NCBI GenBank assembly: GCA_958299035.1
Contig: CATQJL010000001.1
Span: forward strand, 104,541,661 to 104,605,660
Reading direction: 5' to 3'
Length of the DNA: 64,000 nt
Source: Cylicocyclus nassatus
Lineage: Eukaryota; Nematoda; Chromadorea; Rhabditida; Strongylidae
The notes beneath the pieces were generated by a model. It did not search any database. It worked only from the letters and a program-made list of their open reading frames with translations, and was not told where the DNA came from. A program made the translations under genes and the position numbers. Of this stretch, positions 1 through 9,479 are shown piece after piece; position 1 is the stretch's first letter; every line of letters starts with the position of its first letter.

Positions 1-865
1 CATGAAAAAAGTGAATAGGGTATTATTTGATGAAGCACAAAGACTTCAATATCCGCAAATTGTACCTCCGTTCATAGAATTCTTAGGGGTTTCCAGTTTG
101 CACAGGCATTTATACTCCACACTGCAGACACTCACCTGCTCAGTTTATGGGTTTTTCCATGGCTAGAATAATTAATATAGGTCAAAAGTGAGATTTTTTG
201 CGACATTTTTAATAAACTAGTGAACCAGTAATCTCAAAGGCAGGCGCGTTCGCTTCGGAACCCGCTCGGTTTCTCGCTATCTGATGAGTTTTGAATGCAC
301 ATTGTGATTCTTTATATATTAGATTATTGTTATCTTTGGAAAAGGAACTCAAGATCACTTAACAGAAGCATGCAAACTTTCGTTTTTCCATTGTCAAGCT
401 ATAGTGAAACTACGAAACTCTGCATCGCATGTATGGAGAGTGTGTGCATGAGCAGTTGGGGGTTCCTAATGCTTTTGTTATAGCTATCTCCTTCACTTTT
501 ATCTGCGTTAACCAAGCCGCGATATTGAGATATTCGGTGCTACTTACAGCTCTTGTCTTGCTCTCATAGCAAAGATAAGCCCTTTATGATTTTATTCAAA
601 AATTTTATAACCCATTGGTTTCGACATTTGAGCATGTTTAGACTTCCACATCTCTCATCAGTCTCATATAAAAGTTCTGAAGATTAGCGAAAGTTGGACA
701 TGGCGAAAGCGCAGGATTGTAATCAATCTCCAGCGATTATCTCAGCACCCTTTCAGTGGATCACACTTTTGTAGCTGGAAGAAAGGAAGAAATTCTACAT
801 CGGATACAGCTTGAAGTGATTATCTTCACTGTACGGTCATTTCAAAAAGCTGACAAAGCTTTCCC
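1..865. other. Non-coding stretch with diverged paralogous blocks
   Basis: No gene can be supported. Two blocks resemble other parts of the window: about 210-340 matches 43290-43430 (shared ACTAGTGAACCAG, a run ending TCTCGCTATCTG/TCCCGCTATCTG, and TATATATTAGAT), and about 705-820 matches 19515-19605 (shared TTATCTCAGC and a CAGCTTGAAG/CTGCTTGAAG block). These are diverged copies of one repeat or of an old local duplication. The 62-64 residue open frames here show no recognisable domain. Confidence 0.5.
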
Positions 866-1304
866 CCACAATGGTCGGTCGCCTCACCGTGGCGTGGGAG
901 TGACACTGGGTGTCGAACTGCGATGCACAGCCGAGTGTACACTCTGGTAGGGCCTCCCAAGCTGTGAAGGAGTTCGACGTTTCCGGTTTCGGCCGGATGC
1001 CTAGCTAAGAACCGGCCACGCCAGATCCCCCGCCGTCTGGCTTCTTTTGGTCGCTAGGCGGTCTCTCCCCGCTCCAAGCCCGGGGTCAGCGATCGCCCCG
1101 TGGAAATCAAGACTAGTCCTAGTAAGCCACCTCTTGTAGGGGAAAATTCATATTACTCCTCCAGTTAGAAGATTAGAAAGAAACCCTGCGCATCGTATCC
1201 CGCCTACGGCGCCGGGTGGTAGCAAGAACGATGTCAGGGTACTCAGGGCGCCTTTCGGATTTGACAAAAACGACACGTCTGCCCGGACGACACGCCATGG
1301 AGAC

Positions 1305-2090
1305 TGCCTCATGCTCTGCACCTACAACGCGAGGACAGTCTCCACAAACGCCGGCCTCCACGCTCTTCTCGACGCTGCAGAGCACATCAACTACCACATC
1401 ATCGCACTGCAGGAAACGAAGTCCAGGAAGAAGGACGTGCGACAGATGAGTGATGGGACCCTCATCACTCGTGGTGAAAAGGTTCCATCACAAAACGTGG
1501 GAGGCGTCGGCTTTGTCGTCCATCCATCTGTCGTCCATCTTGTCGATTCGCATGAGATCCTATCACCTCGACTAGGCATCCTACGACTACGCCCTCCACG
1601 TCAGAAGACCATCAGCATCATCAACTGCTACTCACCAACATCAGCAGCTGACGACTCAGAACTAGATGCTTCTACGAAGACGTGGAGGAGGTCGTCCGCA
1701 ACGAAAAGTCCTTTTACAAGTATGTTGTGGGCGACTTCAACGCGAAAATCGGGATGCCACTAGAAAAGGAATATAGGATCGGGAAGTTTAGATATGGGCT
1801 CCGAAACGAAAACGGCAACCGTCTTGGGCTTCTCTCCGCCTCACGACTTTTCCGCGGAAATTCCATCTTCATGAGAAAAGAACATTGTCGGTGGACTTGA
1901 GAATCGCCCAACGAAACGACTCACGCGGAGGTTGACCAAATTTTCACCAACCGAAGGTGGAGCTTGCTCGATGTCTCAGCGGTTCCATCCTTCTGCAGTG
2001 GCTCCGATTACCACCGCGTCCTTCGAGCGAAGTTACGACTCAGCCGAAGGCTGGAAAAGAAAGTCTGTCATAGTCCGCAAGAAGGAAGGA
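1305..2090 (+). pseudogene. RTE endonuclease domain, frameshifted
   Basis: This is the N-terminal apurinic/apyrimidinic-type endonuclease domain that nicks target DNA for retrotransposition. Visible landmarks in order are the YNART start of the domain, IIALQETKS (the catalytic Glu motif), [19 protein letters not shown] (the Asp/Asn motif) and GSDYHRVLRAKL near 2000, equivalent to the usual terminal SDH motif. The chain runs in one frame to about 1670 and then continues in another from 1682 ([15 protein letters not shown]). It meets a stop at 1898-1900 (TGA) and resumes in a third frame near 1910-2060. Retained motifs with scattered frameshifts point to decay after insertion. Confidence 0.85.
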
Positions 2091-2507
2091 AATCGTTCAT
2101 GACGGTAACAGGCTGGAAGAGCTCATATCAAGTTGCGACTGGCCCATCGATGAGGACCCAACGTACGACTACGACCGGCTTCTGAAAGGATTGCGAGCCT
2201 GCGGAGAATGCGCCTCAGTGACTTTTGAGAAGAACTTGGAACGCATTTCGAAGACCACCAAGGAATTGCTCGAAAGAAGAAGATTTTTGAGGCAGGATCC
2301 GAATGTAACCCATCTCGAGCGACTGGTAGCCAACGCCAGTTGCAGAACAGCTTTGCAAGAGGATCTCAGGAAGTACAGGCAAGCCAAGATACTCCAAGCA
2401 ACCGAAGGAAGATGATGTCTTAAGAAGTGCCGAAGGAACCTCTGCATCACGTACCGCTGGCTGCACTACTGAACGAAGACGGGACTCCGACTTCTTCGCG
2501 ATAGAAG

Positions 2508-3869
2508 ATGGAATCTATTGCGAAGAACTTCTATACCAACCTCTTCCGCTCATCAACACCCGTGCAGATGCCCGTTGTTCCCACTGGAGAAGTACCACTA
2601 CGAATTCTACCTGCTGAAGTGCGTATCGCGATACAGACCATGAAGACATCCACGGCTCCAGGAACTTCTGCGAGCCGGAGGACACCGTCTACACGAGATT
2701 CTAGCGTCGCATTTGACATCTTACCATTTGATTCAACTGGCTTGGCATCGGCAAAGGCGGGGCTTTGTGACCTAATTAAGGCTAGGTAATGATCAGAGAG
2801 CACTCGCGCGAGAGAGACGCAGGTGCGTCGCGGGCGCGAGCGGCCTCAATTAGATCGAAAAACCCCGCCCTAATGGTGCCAAGCCAGTTGAATCAAATGT
2901 TACCTTCAGAAGGAAAAGATTCCCGACCAGTGGAGAACGTCAAGAACCGTCCTTCTCTTCAAGAAGGGTGAACGGGAGGATCTTCAGAACTATCGTCCAA
3001 TATGCCTGCTGAGTGTGATGTACAGGCTTTTTACGAAGATTATCCTCGCTCGCATATCAAGGACGCTGAATGAAGCCCAACCCCAAGAACAAGCTGGATT
3101 TCGCAAAGGATTCAGCTGCATGGACCACATCCAGACCGTTTCGAGGGTCATAGAAGTCTGCCGGGAGTACCGACTGCCTCTCGTCCTAACCTTCGTCGAC
3201 TACGAGAAAGCCTTCGACAGCGTCGAAACCAACGCCATCCTCTCAGCGCTAGTCGATCAAGGAGTGGACCCAGCCTACGTGAGGACACTAGCCAACTGCT
3301 ACAAGGACTGTACAACAACGATGCAGCTGTTCCATCGCCCCCTGACCATACCAATCGGGAAGGGGGTCCGACAAGGCGACACAATCTCGCCGAAGCTGTT
3401 CACCGCGGCCTTGCAGTGGGTGATGAAGTCACTGGACTGGGACGAGAGAGGCATACGAGTTGATGGGAGATTCCTGTCCAACTTTCGTTTTGCGGACAAC
3501 ATCGTTCTCTTCTCGAGCAGTACTACCGAAGCAGAGTAAATGTTGAAGGAACTGAACGAAGTAGGGAAGAAGATCGGACTGCGAATAAATTGGAAGAAGA
3601 CTCAGTTCATGAGGAACGCCCTTTGCAAAGATGCAGTAATGGAATTGGAAGACATCCCTATTATGGAGACGTCTTCTTACGTATATCTCGGACGTTCGAT
3701 GAACATGGAGAACGACTTGAGGGAAGAACTTAACAGGAAAAGAAGAGCAGCCTGGGCCGCCTTCCGGCCTCTGAAGGAAGCCACCGACCAACTGACGGAC
3801 CCGGAGCTTCGTGCCCACCTGTTCGACTCAACCGTTCTCCCGGCGCTCTGTTACGCAGCTGAGACTTAG
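2508..3869 (+). pseudogene. RTE reverse transcriptase domain, disrupted
   Basis: This is the reverse transcriptase of the RTE element, which copies its RNA at the nicked target. Visible motifs are QNYRPICLLSV (about 2979-3015), EQAGFRKGFSCMDHIQ, the catalytic block LTFVDYEKAFDSV (about 3187-3230), GVRQGDTISPKLF and FADNIVLFSS. The last corresponds to the family's (Y/F)ADD box, and here the second Asp is read as Asn. There is an in-frame TAA at 3537-3539, and TAG at 3867-3869 replaces the Trp codon of the usual ETW motif. An inverted-repeat element splits the domain at 2725-2899. Reading across that insert, the flanks join in frame as ...HLTSYLQKEKIPDQW..., which supports a clean insertion. 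Confidence 0.9.
2725..2899. mobile_element. Inverted-repeat element (MITE) inside the RTE RT
   Basis: The ends 2725-2747 and 2877-2899 are perfect 23-bp inverted repeats (CATTTGATTCAACTGGCTTG...). Similarity of the arms continues inward imperfectly for about 55-60 bp, around GGCGGGGCTT/AACCCCGCCC and CCTAATTAAGG/CCTCAATTAG. The element is flanked by TTAC at 2721-2724 and TTAC at 2900-2903, a likely 4-bp target duplication. It has no coding capacity, so it is a non-autonomous DNA element. It inserted after the RTE copy, because removing it restores the reverse transcriptase reading. The superfamily was not assigned. Confidence 0.85.
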
Positions 3870-4327
3870 GCCAACACTGTAGCCACGTCGAAAGCTTTAC
3901 GGACCACCCACAGAGCGCTCGAGCGCAGTCTTCTGAAGATGACCCGACGCAAGCAATATCTAGTCGGACTTCGCAGCACGGATATGAGAAGAATGTCCCG
4001 TTTTGTGACCCAGCGGAATATATTGCGAAAGCCAAACACCGATGGGCCGGTCACATAATGAGAAGAACAGACGACAGATGGACACTAAGAGCATCTGAGT
4101 GGATTCCTCGTGAAGCCAAACGTCCTCGAGGAAGACCACCGACTAGATGGGCAGACGTGTTCGTGGAAAGGAAAAATCGTATCCAGCTGAGAAATCAGCT
4201 GGATACGATTTTCGTCCCTGGAACTCGTGGACGCAGCCACCGACGACGGCCAAGAAGATCGTGGATGTCTGAAGCGAGGAGCAGGGAAAAATGGCAATTT
4301 CTGTACTGGGGCCCGCACGTCACGTGA
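3870..4327 (+). pseudogene. RTE C-terminal region
   Basis: This continues the retrotransposon polyprotein after the TAG at 3867-3869. The frame after the stop reads ANTVATSKALRTTHRALERS, then shifts near 4000 into DPAEYIAKAKHRWAGHIMRR and RPRGRPPTRWADVF, a conserved tail of RTE-clade proteins. It ends at GPHVT with a TGA at 4325-4327, just before the short tail repeat. A local inverted duplication at 4173-4212 lies within this frame. Confidence 0.8.
4173..4212. repeat. Perfect 18-bp inverted repeat, 4-nt loop
   Basis: Positions 4173-4190 and 4195-4212 are exact reverse complements around the loop GAAA. It sits inside the C-terminal RTE frame where no foldback is expected. It probably arose by local template switching or an inverted micro-duplication in this copy. 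Confidence 0.8.
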
Positions 4328-4447
4328 GGACGGGCCATCTAAGTATCTAAGTAAGCAAGTAAGGCAAAGCTTTCGGACCAACCTAATACTTTGAAGGCAG
4401 TATCTGGGCAAAACTCGATTTTGAGATTTTGTGCTTATCCGGACCTA

Positions 4448-4795
4448 TTCACTATGCTGAATCCGAAAATCTACACTGGAAAGCCTGAAAACGGCGAAAA
4501 AAGGTTCTAACGCAGGAGGGGAATCAGAAGTGGGTGGGGTCTTTCCCATTGTGGATTCACGCTCCTAGATTTCGGAGCGGCCTTCTTGATTTCACTAGCC
4601 GTCGTAACATCGCTACCGGCTAAGTGCGAATAAGTGACTTGAAGCCAGAAGCGAGATAGATACGGAAGCTAGGAGCGTGTATTAGCAGTGGGGAGAACCC
4701 CGCCCATTTGCTAATTTCGCTCCTGTGTTAGAGCCGTTTTTCGCCGTTTTCGCTCTTTCTAATGTGCATTTTCGGATTCAACGTAGCGTTTTCTT
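4448..4795. repeat. Foldback DNA element, about 345 bp
   Basis: The left arm starts near CTATGCTGAATCCGAAAAT and the right arm ends near ATTTTCGGATTCAACGTAGC. The arms are imperfect inverted repeats for roughly 140 bp each, including GAAAACGGCGAAAAA/TTTTTCGCCGTTTTC and TCTAACGCAGGAGG/CTCCTGTGTTAGA. Sequence just left of it (GGGCAAAACTCGATTTTGAG, then TTTGTGCTTATCC) recurs in reverse at about 9290-9360, so the full element may be longer. A related copy lies at 8448-8725. There is no coding capacity. Confidence 0.75.
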
Positions 4796-4868
4796 GCATC
4801 CATACGCCTGGTCGCATGTATGTGTGCATGCATCCACGCAATAAATATAAAATGTGCAAGCCCCGCCC

Positions 4869-4976
4869 CATGTGGCAAGCCCCGCTCACTCGGCCAAAAA
4901 TGTCGAAAATTGCCCAAATTTTAAGAATTCATGGGAATTCTGCCACTTTTGAAAAAGGGGCGGAGCTTGCCACTTA
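4869..4976. repeat. Short inverted-repeat element
   Basis: GTGGCAAGCCCCGC near 4871-4884 is matched in inverted orientation by GCGGAGCTTGCCAC near 4960-4973. The 75-bp centre contains an AATTC-rich palindrome (GAATTCATGGGAATTC). Related GGGCGGAGTTTGCCA-type sequence continues to about 5115. It is probably a very short MITE. Confidence 0.55.
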
Positions 4977-5384
4977 GGGGCGAAGTTTTCCTGACGGTGG
5001 GCGGGCCTGGTTAAAAGTTGCTTGAGGTCTTTGCGTTTATCTACGGCCTCATCTATTCTTTTTACGAACAAAAAGGGTCCTTGTGAAAGGCATAGGAGTG
5101 GGCGGAGTTTGCCAAAAGGGACGGGATCAATACATGAAGTACATCTAAGCCTATGTTGATTTTATGAACAGAAACTGAAAGGATTGGACAGATAGTATCG
5201 AAATTAAGGACGCCGCGCACCATTATGCGGCGTCGTCCACAGGGACAGACTACCTGCCGCGCACCATTGCGCGGCACTGTCGTCAAGTGTTAAGCAGGAA
5301 CTAGATCAGACTGTGTTCCAGATGTTCTACCGGTCACCTTCCCGTAACATTACGCCAGCTAACTTTTCCTTTGAGCACTCACAA

Positions 5385-6100
5385 CTCAGACACTGGGAGC
5401 GGCCAAGCCGCGGACCTTTTCTGGCTGGAATTTCGCAGCGTCCGCGGCCCGGCCGGAGATGGGCCGCGGCTCAGCCGATTGTGGGCCTCGGCTCAGCCGG
5501 AGCTGGTTGTCGGGCCGTCTAGTTCATTCTAGCTCGGATACAGTAGAATGTTTTTTTATTCACTGGCACACAAAATATACACAGCAAAAAAAACAAAAAT
5601 TTAAGCCACCGATATAGCGGCTTCGGAAAACAAGTCCGACTTCAACATTGGACAAAACAAGTTGCTATCCAAGGTTCTGCAACATATTGATCTTGTTCCC
5701 GCCTTGGAGACTGGGAAGACAACGAAGGTTATGGACATTGAGGGCAGCCTGACCATGCGTCGTACATCACGCAAGTATTCTTTACTCAGGTACTGGAAGC
5801 GGCCGCGCCGCGGACCATATCTGACATGGGCCGCGGCTCGGCCGGAGTTTCATTATAGAGATTTTGGTCCGCGGCTCAGCCGTTGCAATGCTCCACCCCC
5901 ACTGAAGCGAAGAAGACCCTAAGATTAAGGCCGCGGCTGAGCCGGTAAGCCATATTCAGTCCGCGGCTCGGCCGGTGCAATAATACCACATGAATTAAGG
6001 TCCGTGGCTCGGCCGCACTTCGGCCACGCCCACAAATTAAAGCCGCGGACGGGCCGGAAAGCCTTTTGAGGCCGCGGCTCGTCCGGTCCCAGTGTCTGAG
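5385..6100. mobile_element. CTCAGAC-terminal element with iterated CCGCGGCTCGGCCGG motifs
   Basis: The ends are inverted: CTCAGACACTGGGA at 5385-5398 and TCCCAGTGTCTGAG at 6087-6100. The interior carries roughly a dozen copies, in both orientations, of a 15-16 bp motif close to CCGCGGCTCGGCCGG, spaced tens of bp apart (5400-5515 and 5795-6085). A second left-type end (CTCAGGTACTGGAAGCGGCC) occurs near 5787, so two copies may be nested or one truncated copy may abut another. There is no open frame of a transposase and no clear target duplication. Iterated GC-rich palindromes in an AT-rich background are most simply transposase-binding or subterminal motifs. Confidence 0.7.
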
Positions 6101-6261
6101 AAGCAAGTTAATTTTTCTTTACGTCTTCTTTGTCTGTGTAAACCAGGCTACGGCGACGGATTCCGGTAGGCAGCCCATATTATTGCTGAGCTGACTGGCC
6201 ACTTTACTGCCAGTTCACCATGCAATCTTATAGCACTGAAGCGAAGAAGACCCTAAGATTA
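5900..6261. repeat. Exact 28-bp direct repeat straddling element end
   Basis: The 28 bases at 5900-5927 (beginning CACTGAAGCGAAGAAGACCC) recur exactly at 6234-6261, 334 bp apart. One copy is inside the CTCAGAC element and the other is outside its right end. This is too long for chance and may mark a duplication or misplaced element boundary. Confidence 0.8.
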
Positions 6262-6444
6262 GCCTTTGGATTTCATCTGAGCGGGTCAGCCCAGGTCATC
6301 TGAGCGGAATCGAATTTACCGTAAACCACTATAAAGCTAGGTGCTTTTTGTTATTCAGAGTATAATTTAAAGGCAGCGTCCGGGCAAGAAGTCGCTTTGA
6401 GATTTTGAATCGCGGGTCGCGATCAAGAGAAACCAGCAGACATT

Positions 6445-7162
6445 GCTGTATTTCCGTTATCCGGACCCATTTTCTCAAGAGGCTCTTATAAAATGCGTTC
6501 TGTAATTTTAGAACAATTTTTATAGATTCTACAAAAACTGCCTCTCTTTCACGTGTCAGGAAAAAATTGACACGTTCTAGTCCATTTTGACATGTTTTTT
6601 CGAAATCATTTCCGGTGAGATGAAAGAGCATTTGTAATCACCTAGAAGCTGTTCAGTTGATTCTATAAGAGCAAAACAATCTAGAACCGTTATCAAACTA
6701 TCTTAATTGCTTCAAGCAATAATGTAAGAATGTACTTCTTTTCAAACTTCCCGCCTTGCGAGTTTAGCCAGCAAAGTCTATAAATGATGGCTTGAAGTAG
6801 TACTCAGTGCTGGTTGTTCCCCCGCTTATTGCTAGATGATGGAACCTTAGGCACCTCTCTATTCTGGCCCTGTCTCGTTTGTTCATTGATAACAGGCTGA
6901 CGTTATTATTATAACAAAAGTTCATTTTCAAAAGTTCGCTCGCAAATGTTGTCATTATTGAGTAAAAAGCAGGTTGAACTTGTATCGTTGATTAGGGTAA
7001 TACAAACTCTTGTAGAACTTGTCGAACATGTAGATGGCATGTCAACTTTTTTACACGTGGCAGAAAAATGGCACTCCTTCTTATGAAATTGGGACCAAAT
7101 ATGGTGCAAGGATAAAAGCATTATCATTTTTTGAAAAAATGGGTTCGAATAACGGAAAAGTA
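6445..7162. mobile_element. Inverted-repeat DNA element, older copy of the 53.1-kb family
   Basis: The left end carries TTTCCGTTATCCGGACCCAT and the right end carries ATGGGTTCGAATAACGGAAA in inverted orientation, matching the termini of the element at 53077-53770. Internal similarity is also visible: ACCAAATATGGTGCAAGGAT near 7092 matches 53125-53150 in reverse, and a GTGTC...GACAC hairpin near 6560 matches one near 53645. This copy is more diverged and its target duplication is not clear. No transposase frame is present. Confidence 0.65.
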
Positions 7163-7298
7163 AATGTATGTAATGCAATGTAGTTTATGTAGTTTCAATG
7201 TTTTTTACGTATGCTTTACTCATTGCCCTTTTTGGGTAATAATTAATCTTCCTGTGAATTCGCTTCCCATAAATTAGTTATCATCGCTAGTGTTTGGA

Positions 7299-7366
7299 GT
7301 TTGGACGGCAAAAGCAGGATAATCGGCACTAAAACACCACTTTATGGTGTTTCAGTGCCGATTATC
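7299..7366. repeat. Hairpin and 47-bp direct-repeat partner of 8401-8447
   Basis: Positions 7318-7338 and 7346-7366 form a 21-bp inverted repeat with one mismatch. The segment 7299-7345 (starting GTTTGGACGGC) is repeated in the same orientation at 8401-8447 with a few mismatches. The two direct copies bracket the BEL/Pao gag remnant. They may be remnants of element ends, or the same short element inserted twice. Confidence 0.7.
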
Positions 7367-7555
7367 GGCTGTCGTCAAAGAAAAGGACCAGGACGAGGAC
7401 CAGTTGCCATATACCTATACCAGCATGGGTTTTTCTTACTTTGATCATTTCACACAAGACATCGGAGAAAGAAGGTCGATCACGGAATAGGATCTTAAGA
7501 TCAAGCACATAGTCAGGAACACGGGAACAAGAAGTCACCGTATCTAGGTAAACAA

Positions 7556-8390
7556 ATGGTTGGACGTACAGGATTAGCAGTAGCGAAAGCGCTACTGACG
7601 CGGCCTTGCCGCAAACTCAAGGTTTTAGCAGAAGAATGTGAGGCAGCAAAGGAGAGCCTTAACGATGAAGTGGAAGATGGCATCCAAAGCAAAGCGATAG
7701 AATTGGAAGAAATGACAAAGTAAATTTTGATAGGCCTGTCGAAATTTGCGGAGGTTGTGGATTCTACGAGCGAGGTGACTGAGGAGCAAGATCAGAAGAT
7801 GTAAGATTATCTGGAGAAAGCTCGGCAGTGACTGACCATGCCGAAACTGTCACAATTCAACTGGAATTTTTAAGGACGAGTCTTGAACGCAAAAACGCAA
7901 GAACGTTCAACACAACAGCTCTCAGCATGGGAAACGGCATGGGAAACGTGGAAATAACATGGCCAAAATCACCAGCCGTTCCAGATTCCACGTTTGCGGG
8001 TGAATCAAGGGAGTTTGAGAACTTTTGGAAATTGTTTCAAGCCAACGTAGACAAACAACCGTTCAGCAAACTACAAAAGCAACTATCTTATAAACTCTCT
8101 ACAAGACGATGCGCGCGAGCTTACTCGTCGCTTCATTGTTGCCGAGGATAATCATGACGAAGCGGTTGCGATGCTACATCGCAAATACGGAGACAAAAAA
8201 GACTTATTGAAAAGCTTCAGCTTCGTCTCTAACAAGTTCGTGCTGATTATACGAGAAAGGAGTCTCAACGTTGGCTATTGAAAAATATCATACCTCTGGT
8301 GTCCCAGCTTGAAGCGCATGGAGTTTATCTGGGGGGTTCATACGCTTCGCAGAAGCTTCTGCTCAAGTTAAATGTTGTCCAGCAGTGGTT
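7556..8390 (+). pseudogene. BEL/Pao LTR retrotransposon gag remnant
   Basis: The translation begins near 7560 with GRTGLAVAKALLTRPCRKLK and continues through KVLAEECEAAKESLNDEVED to a stop near 7721. It then resumes with IGLSKFAEVVDSTSEVTEEQ. From 7828 it reads FAGESREFENFWKLFQANVD and then, in shifted frames, DDARELTRRFIVAEDNHDEA, VAMLHRKYGDKK and IIPLVSQLEAHGVYLGGSYA. This order is that of the N-terminal gag-like domain of BEL/Pao (Pao-type) elements. At least three frameshifts or stops interrupt it, and protease, reverse transcriptase and integrase are absent. No intact LTRs were recognised beside it. Confidence 0.75.
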
Positions 8391-8447
8391 GGACACAAAA
8401 GTTTGGACGGCAGAACCAGGATAATCGGCACTGAACCACCACTTTAT

Positions 8448-8725
8448 TTTGTGCTTACCTGCCTTGTCGCTATGCTGAGTCAGAAAAGTAAGAAGAGCCA
8501 AAAACGCGAAAAATAGCTCTAATGCGGCAGGGAATTAGGAGAAGGGCGCCTTTCACTCTGTTAAGTCACTCTCCCAGCTACAGGAGCGATCTTCCGTTGG
8601 CCGCCCTAACCTCGTTACGGGCCAAGTTCAAATGCGTGACTCTAACTTGGAAAGTCGCTGGAGAGTGACTTTGCAGAGTGGGCCCACTTGCTCATTCCCT
8701 CCTGCGTTAACACGTTTCGGACCGG
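8448..8725. repeat. Foldback element, relative of 4448-4795
   Basis: The arms are inverted: the left has AGCTCTAATGCGGCAGGGAA and AGTCACTCTCCCAGC, and the right has GCTGGAGAGTGACTTT and TTCCCTCCTGCGTTAAC. The arm sequences resemble those of the element at 4448-4795 (CTATGCTGA..., GCGAAAAA, TCTAAYGC). The right end is interrupted near 8720. The missing outer part appears, in the expected orientation, at 9225-9380. Confidence 0.65.
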
Positions 8726-9224
8726 TGCTGCACATGGTGCAGCACGCTGCTTTGAGGAATCTTTCTGGCGTTTGCAGGAGGTTTCCTTTTAGTCTAAAGT
8801 TGTTATGTTGAAGGTCTAACCTCCTACTTTTCAAATGACTCTGTAGAGTTGTGCCGCCAATATTTGTTTAGGAGATATAAGCACAAATCGAACAACAGTT
8901 GCAACGAAGTGCGGCGACGCGAACGACGCGTGCGACGTCGCAACTTTCTTTTGCTTCGATAGCAAAGAGAAAAACCGTAGTTTCAATACTGATGTGTGCC
9001 GTGTACAACATAGATACTTTTGAATACTATTAGAATCTGAGTTCTTGTCCCTATATTTCAAGAAAGCACAAAAGTCCCTCTCAAACGACAAAATTCAAAC
9101 ACTTCGAATTCACTCAGAACTTCGGATATGGAGCTTATCTGACATGCTGATTACAAATGTGGCCTAAGGCTGCGAAATAAGGTCCCTTTGTAGGCTAACG
9201 GCTGAAAGTACACTCTTTTTCGCC
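8726..9224. other. Sequence splitting a foldback element
   Basis: About 500 bp lie between the two pieces of the foldback. The junctions carry inverted TTCGGACCG (8716-8724) and CGGTCCGAA (near 9239-9247), so this may be an inserted element. No coding domain is seen. It includes a CGACG-rich patch near 8910-8945. Confidence 0.35.
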
Positions 9225-9380
9225 GCGCGCGATTTCGCGGTCCGAAAGGGGTTAAAGGCTTTTTGCGCTTTCTTTCCACTTTCCGTCTGTTTCGAATTGA
9301 GCATAGCGAATAGCCCAAGTAAGCACAAAGCCTCAAAATCGAGCTCTGAACGGATACCGCCTCTAAACGCAATAAAAATG
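9225..9380. repeat. Outer part of foldback family (inverted)
   Basis: On the minus strand this reads GCTCGATTTTGAGGCTTTGT followed by GCTTACTTGGGC and CTATTCGCTATGCTCAA. This matches the left end of the 4.4-kb element, where GATTTTGAGATTTTGTGCTT and CACTATGCTGAATCC occur. It is likely the detached right end of the 8.45-kb copy. Confidence 0.55.
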
Positions 9381-9420
9381 GTGTCACATTGTTGGAATTA
9401 GAAGGAAGTAAGCGTATTTT

Positions 9421-9452
9421 CCGGTGCCCGCCTGCCCCCGGCATTGTCTGAG
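9421..9452 (-). repeat. Isolated CTCAGACA-type terminus
   Basis: On the minus strand this reads CTCAGACAATGCCGGGGGCA, then GGCGGGC. It is very close to the end of the element at 58767 (CTCAGATAATCGCTGGGGGC, AGGCGG). The opposite end of a matching element was not found nearby, so it is a truncated copy. Confidence 0.5.
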
Positions 9453-9479
9453 TACTTGTCACGCCAGCATTGTCGACAT

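Larger units (their letters stand above)
866..4365 (+). mobile_element. RTE-like non-LTR retrotransposon, degenerate
   Basis: A 3.5-kb GC-richer island encodes, in order, an apurinic-type endonuclease, a reverse transcriptase and a C-terminal tail, as in RTE-clade non-LTR elements. The GC-rich leader at about 866-1300 looks like the 5' UTR. The 3' end is followed by AAGTATCTAAGTAAGCAAGT (4339-4358), a short TAAG-like tail typical of RTE elements, and there are no LTRs. The frame is broken by several frameshifts, stops at 3537-3539 and 3867-3869, and an inserted foldback element at 2725-2899. The element is therefore dead. The 5' boundary is estimated from the composition change; no target-site duplication was identified. 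Confidence 0.9.
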
